DNA of 8,653 nucleotides from an uncultured Flavobacterium sp. (GCA_945957245.1 CAMFLD010000096.1:1-8653), one strand, 5' to 3'; shown: positions 1-6,714, numbered from the stretch's first letter. Program-made: numbers and translations. The notes: generated by a model from the sequence alone, not told the origin.

Positions 1-33
1 TCTCGTGGGCTCGGAGATGTGTATAAGAGACAG
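1..33 (+). other. Illumina Nextera read-2 transposase adapter (sequencing artefact)
   Basis: These bases match the Nextera read-2 adapter without its first G. Bases 15-33, AGATGTGTATAAGAGACAG, are the 19-base Tn5 mosaic end in the orientation found directly before insert DNA. The artefact explains why the reading frame of the gene starting at 1187 on the minus strand stops making sense below base 34. The bases are library-derived, should be trimmed, and must not be read as a mobile element in the genome. Confidence 0.98.
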
Positions 34-1187
34 GCAATAAACTCCTGTGCCGGATTCGGGTATATTTTAATATTAAGTTTTGACAGATTAAAGTCAGGTG
101 TAGCCAATGTATACTGAGTAGTCGTTTCACTTATAGTAGTTACTTTAACTGCCGTTTTGTTGCCATAGAATGTTGGCCCGACCACATAGGGATAAGCCGA
201 ATTATGATTAGCATCTACTGTAGCAAAGTAGCAATAAGTCCCTGATGGATATTCAGGAGTTACGCAAAATCTTCCGTTGTGAGCATCCAAATAACTTGGA
301 TCGGATGGATGGGCAATATATTCGTAATCTTCTCTAAAATAACCCAAAGGATAGGTAGCACTTACGGCTGGACCCGCAGTAACCGAAGTACCATTAGCAT
401 AGGTTGTTCGGGTGGTAATATTTCGCAACTGATATCCTGATTTCATTCTTACGATACCACCAGTTCCATCGGTGTTGGCATAACCATAAGCACCATAAAT
501 TGGGAAACCGTCATAAGCAAAACCAATCAAAGGCGAATGTTGCGAAGGATTAATAACATACAAACCATCAGAAGGGTAGGTGTCACAAACTGTTGATAGT
601 ACAGCTAAATCCAAATTGAATGCGCTTGGGTTCTGATGATGGTGGTAATTCCCCATCGCAGGATGTGCTTTGGAACAGTCAAATCCTCCTCTTTCGGCTA
701 AAACTGCATCCCGGTTCCAAACTCCATCGCCGGTGCAGGCAGGTTGTATTGGCCCGCCACACAAGGTTTGGGTACTGTTTTTCCAGGAAACACCATCACG
801 ATAATCAAACAACGCTACGCCGTTTTTAAACAAACCGATATTACCTCCGGTAGTAGCCGTGGTTGTTCCGGTATTTTGTGTTGGATTTAATGGGAATTTA
901 AAAATAGCTCCGTTTTGTGAAGTAGCTAATGAAGGATTACCATCAAGAAATGGCCCTGTAATATAAGCCGGAATGCAATTTGTAGTCACATAAACCCAAT
1001 TGGCAGAATACTGAACTGTTTGAACATTTGCAGCTACAGCATCAGTAATGGGCGTTGAATTTCCTGAAACGTAATGGCGTCCGGTGATTCCGGTAGTATT
1101 TCGCAACCATTGTGTAATGATTGGATTGGTCTGAGCCATTAGCGAACAGTTGACCGTTATAAATAATAAGAAAGCTAATTTTTTCAT
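34..1187 (-). CDS. YHYH-domain secreted protein with T9SS tail, 3'-truncated at the contig end
   Basis: The frame is open from ATG at 1187 down to the adapter, giving 384 codons and no stop. Residues 1-19 (MKKLAFLLFITVNCSLMAQ) form a signal peptide. The body resembles the YHYH family: a GNYHHHQNP segment with Tyr181-His-His-His (the family name motif is YHYH, so the third position differs), a GFAYDGFPIYG segment near residues 220-232, and a later stretch around NGRFCVTPEYPSGTYCYF. Residues from about 365 read NLSKLNIKIYPNPAQ, the start of a type A T9SS sorting domain, so perhaps 60 residues are missing. The family has no firmly assigned reaction; the His cluster suggests metal binding, which is inference. 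The gene follows the thioredoxin-fold gene by 26 bases and is probably last or near last in the copper-related series. The protein is probably surface-attached or released. Confidence 0.9.
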
Positions 1188-1213
1188 TGTGCTACTTTTA
1201 AGTTGAGTGTGAT

Positions 1214-1843
1214 TTATTTCATTTTATCTTTTATTCCTCTATAAAAAATCTGGCATCCAAAGGATTCTGTTTTGGGATTAGAAACTGTTTTATTTTGCAA
1301 AAGTTCTTCAACAGCTTCAGCCAGATACGGTTTGGCATTTTCAGCATCACCGGCATTATCATCAATGGAACCCTGATATTTTATGGTGTATGTCCCCGAA
1401 TTATTTTTCCAAATTACAAAAGCCTGTGGCGTATGTGTGGCTTTAAATTGTTGGCCAACAACCTGTAACTTATCCTGAAGATAGGGAAAATTAAATTTAT
1501 CCTTCTTCGCCTTTTTCTGCATCAGGGCAAATGATTCTTCAGCATAAGCCAAGGTATCCATAGAATTTACTGCAAGCAGGTAAACTCCTTTGGAACTGAA
1601 TTTTTGGTTTAGCATATTTAACCTTTCGGAATAAAATTTAGCCATCGGACATTTGTTGCACATAAATACAACCATAAAGCCTTTAGCTTTTTTATAATCT
1701 GAAAGTGCAATTACTTTATTGTTTACGCTTTTCAGATTAAAGTTTTTTATCTGCTTTTCATCAACACGCAATCTGTTGAATGAAAGACTTATAAAAGCCA
1801 GTACCAAAATCAAAAACAGATATAAGATTATGGACTTTTTCAT
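1214..1843 (-). CDS. Membrane-anchored thioredoxin-fold (redoxin/AhpC-TSA-like) protein
   Basis: A 209-residue protein. Residues 5-22 are a hydrophobic segment with no clear cleavage site, so it is probably an anchor placing the domain in the periplasm. The thioredoxin fold shows FMCNKCP with a CxxC pair at Cys62 and Cys65, and the cis-proline region THTPQAF with Pro139. The CNKCP form is that of peroxiredoxin-like/redoxin proteins rather than of classical thioredoxin (CGPC). A third cysteine, Cys197 in FGCQI, occurs near the C-terminus, as in many members of this group. Likely roles are thiol-disulfide exchange or peroxide reduction; the substrate is unknown. The start lies 3 bases after the multicopper oxidase stop, so the two are surely co-transcribed. 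It could keep copper-binding cysteines of exported partners reduced or support haem or copper insertion, but nothing in the sequence proves this. Confidence 0.88.
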   Translation of the reverse strand: MKKSIILYLFLILVLAFISLSFNRLRVDEKQIKNFNLKSVNNKVIALSDYKKAKGFMVVFMCNKCPMAKFYSERLNMLNQKFSSKGVYLLAVNSMDTLAYAEESFALMQKKAKKDKFNFPYLQDKLQVVGQQFKATHTPQAFVIWKNNSGTYTIKYQGSIDDNAGDAENAKPYLAEAVEELLQNKTVSNPKTESFGCQIFYRGIKDKMK

Positions 1844-1846
1844 AAA

Positions 1847-3559
1847 TTACTTTTTTACAAACTTTTTGGAAGTTACAGACTTGGTTTGTCTGTCCATCAT
1901 TTGAATTATATATACTCCTGATGATAATGTGGAAATATCGATTCCGTTTTGCCATTCCGGTTGCGGAAGCATCATTACTACTCTTCCTTCTACAGTTGAA
2001 ATAGTTAGGTAGTATATTTCCGTTGCTGCATCTTTCAAATTGATATACAGTTTTTGATTCGCCGGATTGGGATACAAACTGAAATCAGTATCAATAGTAT
2101 TTTGATTTGTATTCAAATTGCTTGTTACAATAAATTGTCCCATCATACCACCATCTTCATGACCTGCAAAATGGCAATGGTACATATAAGGATGTGTAAC
2201 ATCAGCATCAGCAAAATCATCAAACTTGGCCACAAAAGTCACTGATTCGTTTCTTGGAAGGTAGAAAGTATCTTTCCAGCCACTTTCATGTGTTCCTACT
2301 GAGGCCGCACTTCCGTTACGAGCCACAATCTTAAATTCTATGTCATGAATATGGAAGGAGTGTCCAAAGATATTATTATTGGTAATAGTCCATTTTTCAA
2401 CATCGTTAAGATTAACCGTTTTGTCTATGTAATCATAAACGAAAGGATGGTTGTCCAATGAAAAAGGTGTGGGGCCTTGTCCGCCTGTCACCGATAAGGA
2501 ACGGTTTACAGTGGCATCAGTGGCAGTCCAATAGGTATTTGAAACTAATGTTGACGGAACTGCAGTCACAGGTGTCGTTGCGGTAGTGGTAGCTCCAACA
2601 TTGATATGTAAAACAGTAAAATCAGTATTATTTAACAAACTTCCAAATTGTCCTGAACTGTTAGGTTCACCTCCCGGAAAGCCTAATGTTTGTCCTGAGT
2701 TATATGCTTTTAAATCAAGAGTTCCTCCAACAGCATCATTGCCCAGATTAACCATAATTTCAATACGTTCCCCGACCATCAATTTTACTCGGGTCACAGC
2801 AACAGGAGCGTTTAACAGACCACCATCATTTGCTATGATATAAAATGTTCTGTTATCACTAAAACCAAGATTATAGCCTCTTTCAATTTCAGCATTTAAA
2901 ATACGTATTCTCACATACTGTTTAGGTAATGTATATTGAGCACTTGGCGTTCCGTTGGTCAGCATATAATCACCATAAACCCTTGTCGAAGCAGGAGGAG
3001 AGTCAAACTGATTTGCCGAAGTGTAACTTCTGCTGGTCAGTGCCAAAACAATATCATCAACGCCATAAGTTCTGGGCAGGTTTAAAGCACTTTCAGCAGG
3101 GTCTTTTACGATAATGAAACCACCAACCCCTTTCGTAATTTGTGCCTGTGTAGTTTCATGTAAATGAGGATGATACCAAAGGGTAGCAGCCTGATTCATA
3201 ACCGTCCAATAAGGCTGCCATAATGTTCCAGCCGGTATTATCTGGTGTGGCCCGCCGTCCATTACAGCAGGTAAATGCATTCCGTGCCAATGCAATGTTG
3301 TTGATTCATTAAGATTGTTCGTAACATTGACATGAACTTCGTCACCTTTATTGATAAACAATGTGGGACCCCAAAAGGTTTCATTATTAATAGCTCCGGT
3401 CACAGTAAGGTTTCCGGATTTCAATTGCTTCGTAGATTCGTGGATGTTCAGATTGAATGTAGTCCCGTATAATGCCTCGGGCATCGACATGGTATTGTAC
3501 TGCGCATTTAGAAAGGTAATACCTGAAAATAAAGCAGTGAAAATGAAGCACTTTTTCAT
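1847..3559 (-). CDS. Multicopper oxidase (laccase/CueO-like) with T9SS sorting domain
   Basis: A 570-residue protein with signal peptide MKKCFIFTALFSGITFLNAQ. All four copper-ligand blocks are present: HWHG at 90-93, HPHLH at 130-134, HSFHIH at 400-405, and HCHFAGHEDGGMM at 461-473, giving Cys462, His467 and Met472 as type 1 ligands, with the other histidines serving the trinuclear centre. It is therefore an intact three-domain oxidase that should couple one-electron oxidation of a substrate to reduction of O2 to water. The usual candidates are Cu(I), other metals and phenols. I see no methionine-rich insert like that of CueO. Residues 493-570 (with DFSLYPNPANQ, ending in VKK) are a type A T9SS tail of about 75 residues, so the enzyme is expected on or outside the outer membrane rather than free in the periplasm. 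A gap of 100 bases separates it from the MbnH-like gene; the next gene starts 3 bases after its stop. Confidence 0.95.
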   Translation of the reverse strand: MKKCFIFTALFSGITFLNAQYNTMSMPEALYGTTFNLNIHESTKQLKSGNLTVTGAINNETFWGPTLFINKGDEVHVNVTNNLNESTTLHWHGMHLPAVMDGGPHQIIPAGTLWQPYWTVMNQAATLWYHPHLHETTQAQITKGVGGFIIVKDPAESALNLPRTYGVDDIVLALTSRSYTSANQFDSPPASTRVYGDYMLTNGTPSAQYTLPKQYVRIRILNAEIERGYNLGFSDNRTFYIIANDGGLLNAPVAVTRVKLMVGERIEIMVNLGNDAVGGTLDLKAYNSGQTLGFPGGEPNSSGQFGSLLNNTDFTVLHINVGATTTATTPVTAVPSTLVSNTYWTATDATVNRSLSVTGGQGPTPFSLDNHPFVYDYIDKTVNLNDVEKWTITNNNIFGHSFHIHDIEFKIVARNGSAASVGTHESGWKDTFYLPRNESVTFVAKFDDFADADVTHPYMYHCHFAGHEDGGMMGQFIVTSNLNTNQNTIDTDFSLYPNPANQKLYINLKDAATEIYYLTISTVEGRVVMMLPQPEWQNGIDISTLSSGVYIIQMMDRQTKSVTSKKFVKK

Positions 3560-3659
3560 AAATTCTTTGGTTTAGCTTAGTTCCGATAACCTTTCGGACT
3601 CGGTTGGTTATAATGGCTTAGACGAAAGAACTTTTTTATTCTTGCGCTGTTTTTTAAAA
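3560..3659 (-). other. 100-base gap upstream of the multicopper oxidase, with short inverted repeats
   Basis: This is the only sizeable gap inside the minus-strand gene series. It holds TCCGA/TCGGA (3582-3598, 7-base loop) and, overlapping it, ATAACC/GGTTAT (3586-3611, 14-base loop); the two hairpins cannot form together. Neither is followed by a T-run in the direction of transcription, so I do not call a terminator. I see no TAnnTTTG element on the minus strand here. It may be a leader or processing site, or hold a promoter of a type I cannot recognise, such as one for the local sigma factor. Confidence 0.35.
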
Positions 3660-4679
3660 TTATTCTTTGGGAAATGAAAATCGTTTATTAAAAAGGAATT
3701 CTTTGTCGGTAAGAGTTTGCAAAAATGCAATCAAATCAACTCTGTCATTATCAGAAAGATTCATTGGTTTGTCAAGTTCTTTAGGCAGACTTTTGTCATG
3801 ACCGAGTGAATTGTAATGCTTAATCACCTCAGTTAAAGTTTTAAATCTTCCATCATGCATGTAAGGGAAGGTAAACTGAATATTTCTTAAAGTAGGTATT
3901 TTAAAACGCAAATAATCTTCAGGTTTATTCGTAATTTTTATTCTGCCTGCATCATTCAGCGTCTCATCTATTGACAATCCGTTTTTTTCAAATTTATCAT
4001 CAGCAAAAAGTGGTTCTTTATGACAGGAGGCACAATTAGTTTTAAATAATTCATAACCATGCTGTTCTTGTGCCGTGAATTTATCTTCTTTCCGCATTAC
4101 TTTGTCGTATTTCGAATTGGATGAAGTTAACATTACAGTAAACTGTGCTAAAGCTTTCAATAAACGCTGACTGGTCACTTTTTCATCTCCGTAAGCTTTG
4201 GCAAATAACTTTCTGTATTTTTCGCTAGCCTGTAGTTTTGCCACTACATGTTCCAGTGTTTCATCCATTTCGACAGGATTGGTGATTGGATTAATAGGTT
4301 GGACTTCCAAATTATTAACACCACCATCCCACATGAAGTCCTTTTTCCAAGCCAGATTTATTAGTGCCATCGAATTTCGTGTACCAATTTTTTCCTCAAT
4401 ACCATGACTCAACTGATGGTCGACATGCGTAAATCCCGTTTGCTGTAAATGACAACTTTGACAGGAAATAGTATTATCCCGCGATAAAATAGGGTCATAA
4501 AAAAGATTCCTTCCCAATTGAAAACCTTCTTCAGTTAAAGGGTTTTTTGAAAAATCATAAACCGGTTTGGGCCAGCTTTTAGGAACATCAAAATATATAG
4601 GTGTAGTCAATTGATCTGAAAATCCAAAGCCAAGCAGAATGAGTAGCGTTACTATGATGTATTTCCAAAAGAGTTTCAT
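3660..4679 (-). CDS. Di-heme cytochrome c peroxidase of the MbnH/MauG type
   Basis: A 339-residue protein with an N-terminal hydrophobic export segment (residues 6-20). Two c-type haem sites are visible: CQSCH at 73-77 and CASCH at 216-220. The family blocks LGRNLFYDPILS (55-66), RNSMALINLAW (101-111), FMWDGG (115-120), PITNPVEM (131-138) and PYMHDGRF (272-279) are all there. Trp117 sits 40 residues after the first haem histidine, where di-heme peroxidases have the tryptophan between the haems. Tyr289 lies 14 residues after His275 of HDG, the spacing at which classical bacterial peroxidases carry the methionine ligand; a tyrosine there points to MauG/MbnH chemistry. MbnH oxidises a tryptophan of MbnP to kynurenine. 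The start overlaps the stop of the MbnP-like gene by 4 bases (ATGA), supporting a working pair. It acts in the periplasm and needs cytochrome c maturation. Confidence 0.93.
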   Translation of the reverse strand: MKLFWKYIIVTLLILLGFGFSDQLTTPIYFDVPKSWPKPVYDFSKNPLTEEGFQLGRNLFYDPILSRDNTISCQSCHLQQTGFTHVDHQLSHGIEEKIGTRNSMALINLAWKKDFMWDGGVNNLEVQPINPITNPVEMDETLEHVVAKLQASEKYRKLFAKAYGDEKVTSQRLLKALAQFTVMLTSSNSKYDKVMRKEDKFTAQEQHGYELFKTNCASCHKEPLFADDKFEKNGLSIDETLNDAGRIKITNKPEDYLRFKIPTLRNIQFTFPYMHDGRFKTLTEVIKHYNSLGHDKSLPKELDKPMNLSDNDRVDLIAFLQTLTDKEFLFNKRFSFPKE

Positions 4680-5374
4680 TTCAGGTAAAACATTTGAGTG
4701 CTATAATCGGCCAACTTCATAGCTTCAGCTCCCGGAATCATAATACTGTTAGATTCCCGAAGTTTGAAATTAGAAAAAAACCGATTTAAATCAATTCCAA
4801 TAATAATATCCTGATTATCTTTTATATTCCTTTCAAAATTGATGTTTCGTATGGCAGAATAGGGAGGGAGATATCCTCCAAGATGGAACTGAAATTCATT
4901 TTTTCTTGTTTTGCAACTCAGGCTTTTCCCTTCAATTTTCATATTGATGTAACCACTCTGCCACGCCCAGTACATTCCTTTAATCGGGTCTAAATCGCCA
5001 GCCATAGCACCGGAAGTGTTTGTTAAACTATCAATGCCGATATTAAAAATAATTCTTGAAATCTGTTGGTTGCTTTTTTTAGTTATTGGAATTTTAAACG
5101 AATCCGGGTTTTCAGAATCGAGTAGGTGATAGCTGTTTTTTTGAATAAATACAGATTTGTCAGCGTACTGAATCTGAATATTGGATATGTAGCATCTGAA
5201 GGTTTGGATAGCCATTGTATCGCCTGACGCTGCTATGTATTGCTTGTTTAGTTTAAGCGGAACTTTATTGAATTCTAAATGAAAATTCAGGGCTAGAGAA
5301 TCTTTTTGGTTTTGGGAAAATCCAATAAAGCAAGTCCAAAAAAGACAAACCATATAGATTTGTTTCTTACTCAT
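4676..5374 (-). CDS. MbnP-family copper-binding protein
   Basis: I place the start at 5374, giving 232 residues, because MSKKQIYMVCLFWTCFIGFSQ is then a normal signal peptide. A longer frame opening at 5431 would add 19 residues lying wholly inside the upstream gene. A GGAGGT stretch (5388-5383) sits about 9 bases before this ATG. Family features: FHLEFNKVPL near the N-terminus, FRCYISNIQI (59-68), the hallmark GDLDPIKGMYWAWQSGY (126-142), FQFHLGGY (161-168) and a C-terminal MIPGAEAMKLADY segment. In characterised MbnP proteins a tryptophan is converted to kynurenine by the partner MbnH and takes part in copper binding; Trp136 and Trp138 are candidates here, which is inference. The start overlaps the sensor gene's stop by 8 bases and its stop overlaps the MbnH-like start by 4 bases, so the three genes are translated from one message. 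It is probably a soluble periplasmic protein. Confidence 0.88.
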   Translation of the reverse strand: MSKKQIYMVCLFWTCFIGFSQNQKDSLALNFHLEFNKVPLKLNKQYIAASGDTMAIQTFRCYISNIQIQYADKSVFIQKNSYHLLDSENPDSFKIPITKKSNQQISRIIFNIGIDSLTNTSGAMAGDLDPIKGMYWAWQSGYINMKIEGKSLSCKTRKNEFQFHLGGYLPPYSAIRNINFERNIKDNQDIIIGIDLNRFFSNFKLRESNSIMIPGAEAMKLADYSTQMFYLK

Positions 5375-5870
5375 GCTCAGGACCTCCATGTTCAGGCCCT
5401 TCATGTCCGGGACCGTGTGGTTTTGGAGCAAATAATCTGGATAATTCTTCGGTCAGTGCATTAAAATCCTCCATTTGGTTTTGATGACAGAGCTTTCTGA
5501 TATCTTCAAAATGTTTAAAATGGGTTTGCTCTACTTTAGTTTGATTTGCATTAATTACACCGATAAGACTATCTTTAGCTTTCTGATTAATTTCAGGCTG
5601 GCTCAACAAAGTATACAATTCGTTTTTAGCTTTACGGATGTTATTATCGAGTTGCTCAATTTGACCCTGATGCCACTGAATCAGTTTTCCATATTCTTTT
5701 TGCTGACCAGCGTCAAAATGGAGTTTTTCAATGATTATTTCTCTGGGCTCTGGTCTTCCTCCGTGTGGTGGTTTATGTCCTTTTGGCCCCAAAAGTAAGA
5801 AGCCTAGAGTTCCTAGATTGATTACCAGTAATCCGATAACGGCAACGGTTAATAATTTTGTTTTTTCCAT
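5367..5870 (-). CDS. Membrane-anchored Spy/CpxP/CnrX-like heavy-metal sensor protein with His-rich tail
   Basis: A 167-residue protein. Residues 5-27 are a membrane segment, followed by a Pro/Gly/His linker (HKPPHGG at 32-38), a mainly helical, charged periplasmic domain (about 43-147), and a tail with repeated GGPEH-type units carrying His152, His156, His161 and His166. Length, anchor and helical build fit the heavy-metal resistor group that contains CnrX, ZraP and CpxP. Helix residues His129 and Met133 in CHQNQM have the HxxxM spacing of the CnrX metal site; His117, His120 and Cys128 are close by. It starts 2 bases after the anti-sigma-like gene, which itself follows an ECF sigma gene, the same three parts as Cupriavidus CnrYXH. 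I infer metal sensing for the sigma/anti-sigma pair; a plain chaperone or metal-sequestering role is the alternative. Confidence 0.82.
   Translation of the reverse strand: MEKTKLLTVAVIGLLVINLGTLGFLLLGPKGHKPPHGGRPEPREIIIEKLHFDAGQQKEYGKLIQWHQGQIEQLDNNIRKAKNELYTLLSQPEINQKAKDSLIGVINANQTKVEQTHFKHFEDIRKLCHQNQMEDFNALTEELSRLFAPKPHGPGHEGPEHGGPEHE
5377..5421. repeat. Three imperfect 15-base tandem repeats encoding the His-rich tail
   Basis: Units TCAGGACCTCCATGT (5377-5391), TCAGGCCCTTCATGT (5392-5406) and CCGGGACCGTGTGGT (5407-5421) follow one another. Each codes on the minus strand for a five-residue Gly/Pro/His/Glu unit at the C-terminus of the CnrX-like protein. The first two units differ at two positions, the third is more diverged. 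Because the period is a multiple of three, gain or loss of a unit would change the number of histidines without breaking the frame. The repeat also contains the region used for the start of the MbnP-like gene. Confidence 0.75.
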
Positions 5871-5872
5871 GA

Positions 5873-6145
5873 CTATTGATATAATTGGTTACTTTGACTC
5901 ATAGTGCTTTCTAAATACACTGCGGTAGCATCCTTTGTTGATTTTGATTTTGAATTCAGTATCGAAATATTCAAAATCACTAAAACAGCTATCGATGCAG
6001 CTACAAGCCAAACTGTTTTTAATGAAACAGTTTCCTGTTCCCTGATTCGTTGTTTAATTTTCAGGAACAAAGTATCCTCTGGGGTTACCTCAGTAATTCC
6101 ATTGGTACTGTTCAAAACTTTTTCAATCCATTTATCTTGTTCCAT
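5873..6145 (-). CDS. Short single-pass membrane protein, probable anti-sigma factor
   Basis: A 90-residue protein with a cytoplasmic N-terminal part of about 42 residues, one transmembrane helix (about 43-63, VWLVAASIAVLVILNISIL) and a short polar periplasmic tail. It has no cysteines, so it is not a zinc-binding ZAS anti-sigma factor. The layout matches CnrY-type anti-sigma factors, which are similarly short and bind their sigma factor through a cytoplasmic helix pair. It lies 17 bases after the sigma gene stop and 2 bases before the sensor gene. The function is inferred from topology and position; the sequence itself is too short and variable to name a family. Confidence 0.75.
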   Translation of the reverse strand: MEQDKWIEKVLNSTNGITEVTPEDTLFLKIKQRIREQETVSLKTVWLVAASIAVLVILNISILNSKSKSTKDATAVYLESTMSQSNQLYQ

Positions 6146-6162
6146 ATTCTTATAGACGAAAT

Positions 6163-6714
6163 TTATTTTTTTTTCTTGCGGTATTCTTTAAATTTTTCTG
6201 CCAGACGTTCCTGAAGTGTACCTTTAGCCCTAAAAACAAGGGATTCGACAGACGAAATACTAAGCTGCATAATTTCTGCAATTTCAGGATTACTTAATCC
6301 ATCAAGTTTAGAAAGCAGAAAAGCTGTTTTTTGATTGTCTGTCAGCGTATTGATGACTTCAAAAAGAACTGCTGCATCTTCTTTATTTTCCATTAATATT
6401 CCCGGATGCTCAAAAGTTGACGTATTCAGATATTCTTTTTCATCCTGGCTTTTCTTTCCAAAAATGAAAAAGCGTTTCTTACTGTTTTTCTGCTTAATGT
6501 AATCCAGGCACTGATTAATCGTAATTCGGTAAATCCAGGTTTTATAAGATGATTTCTGATTGAAGTTATCCAAAGAATGATACACTTTTACAAATACATC
6601 CTGAGTGACTTCTTCGGCATCCTCTACATTTTGCAGATAATGCAAAGCCACATTGTACACGAGTGCTTCATACTCGTGATACAATTTTTCAAAATGAGTT
6701 TGGTTTTGAATCAT
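6163..6714 (-). CDS. ECF-type RNA polymerase sigma factor (sigma-70 family)
   Basis: A 183-residue protein with the two domains of an extracytoplasmic-function sigma factor. Region 2 spans about residues 8-77, with the typical YHEYEALVYNVALHYL, EDAEEVTQDVFVKVY and YKTWIYRITINQCLDYIK blocks. After a variable linker (about 78-114), region 4 spans about 115-172, with LTDNQKTAFLLSKLDGLS and the recognition-helix part LSISSVESLVFRAKG. There is no extra N-terminal region 1 or C-terminal extension beyond a Lys-rich end. It heads the minus-strand gene series, followed by a probable anti-sigma factor, so it probably controls its own operon, including the copper-related genes. Its promoter motif is not known; the gap upstream (6715-6870) is the first place to look. 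Confidence 0.95.
   Translation of the reverse strand: MIQNQTHFEKLYHEYEALVYNVALHYLQNVEDAEEVTQDVFVKVYHSLDNFNQKSSYKTWIYRITINQCLDYIKQKNSKKRFFIFGKKSQDEKEYLNTSTFEHPGILMENKEDAAVLFEVINTLTDNQKTAFLLSKLDGLSNPEIAEIMQLSISSVESLVFRAKGTLQERLAEKFKEYRKKKK

Noticed and set aside
15..33. Tn5 transposon end as a natural mobile element
   Set aside because: It is the mosaic end within the complete commercial adapter at the very first bases of the contig, with no transposase gene or second end.
620..829. Plus-strand reading frame of 69 codons
   Set aside because: It lies wholly inside the YHYH-protein gene on the other strand, shows no domain or export signal, and is a by-product of that coding sequence.
2054..3575. 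Several plus-strand frames of 61-85 codons opposite the multicopper oxidase
   Set aside because: All are antisense to an intact oxidase with all copper ligands; none resembles a protein.
5375..5431. Longer N-terminus of the MbnP-like protein starting at 5431
   Set aside because: The added 19 residues lie inside the sensor gene's coding region and would bury the signal peptide that begins at MSKKQ.
34..6714. Methanobactin biosynthesis locus
   Set aside because: MbnP and MbnH relatives are present, but no MbnB/MbnC-like enzyme or Cys-containing short precursor peptide gene was found, so methanobactin production cannot be claimed.
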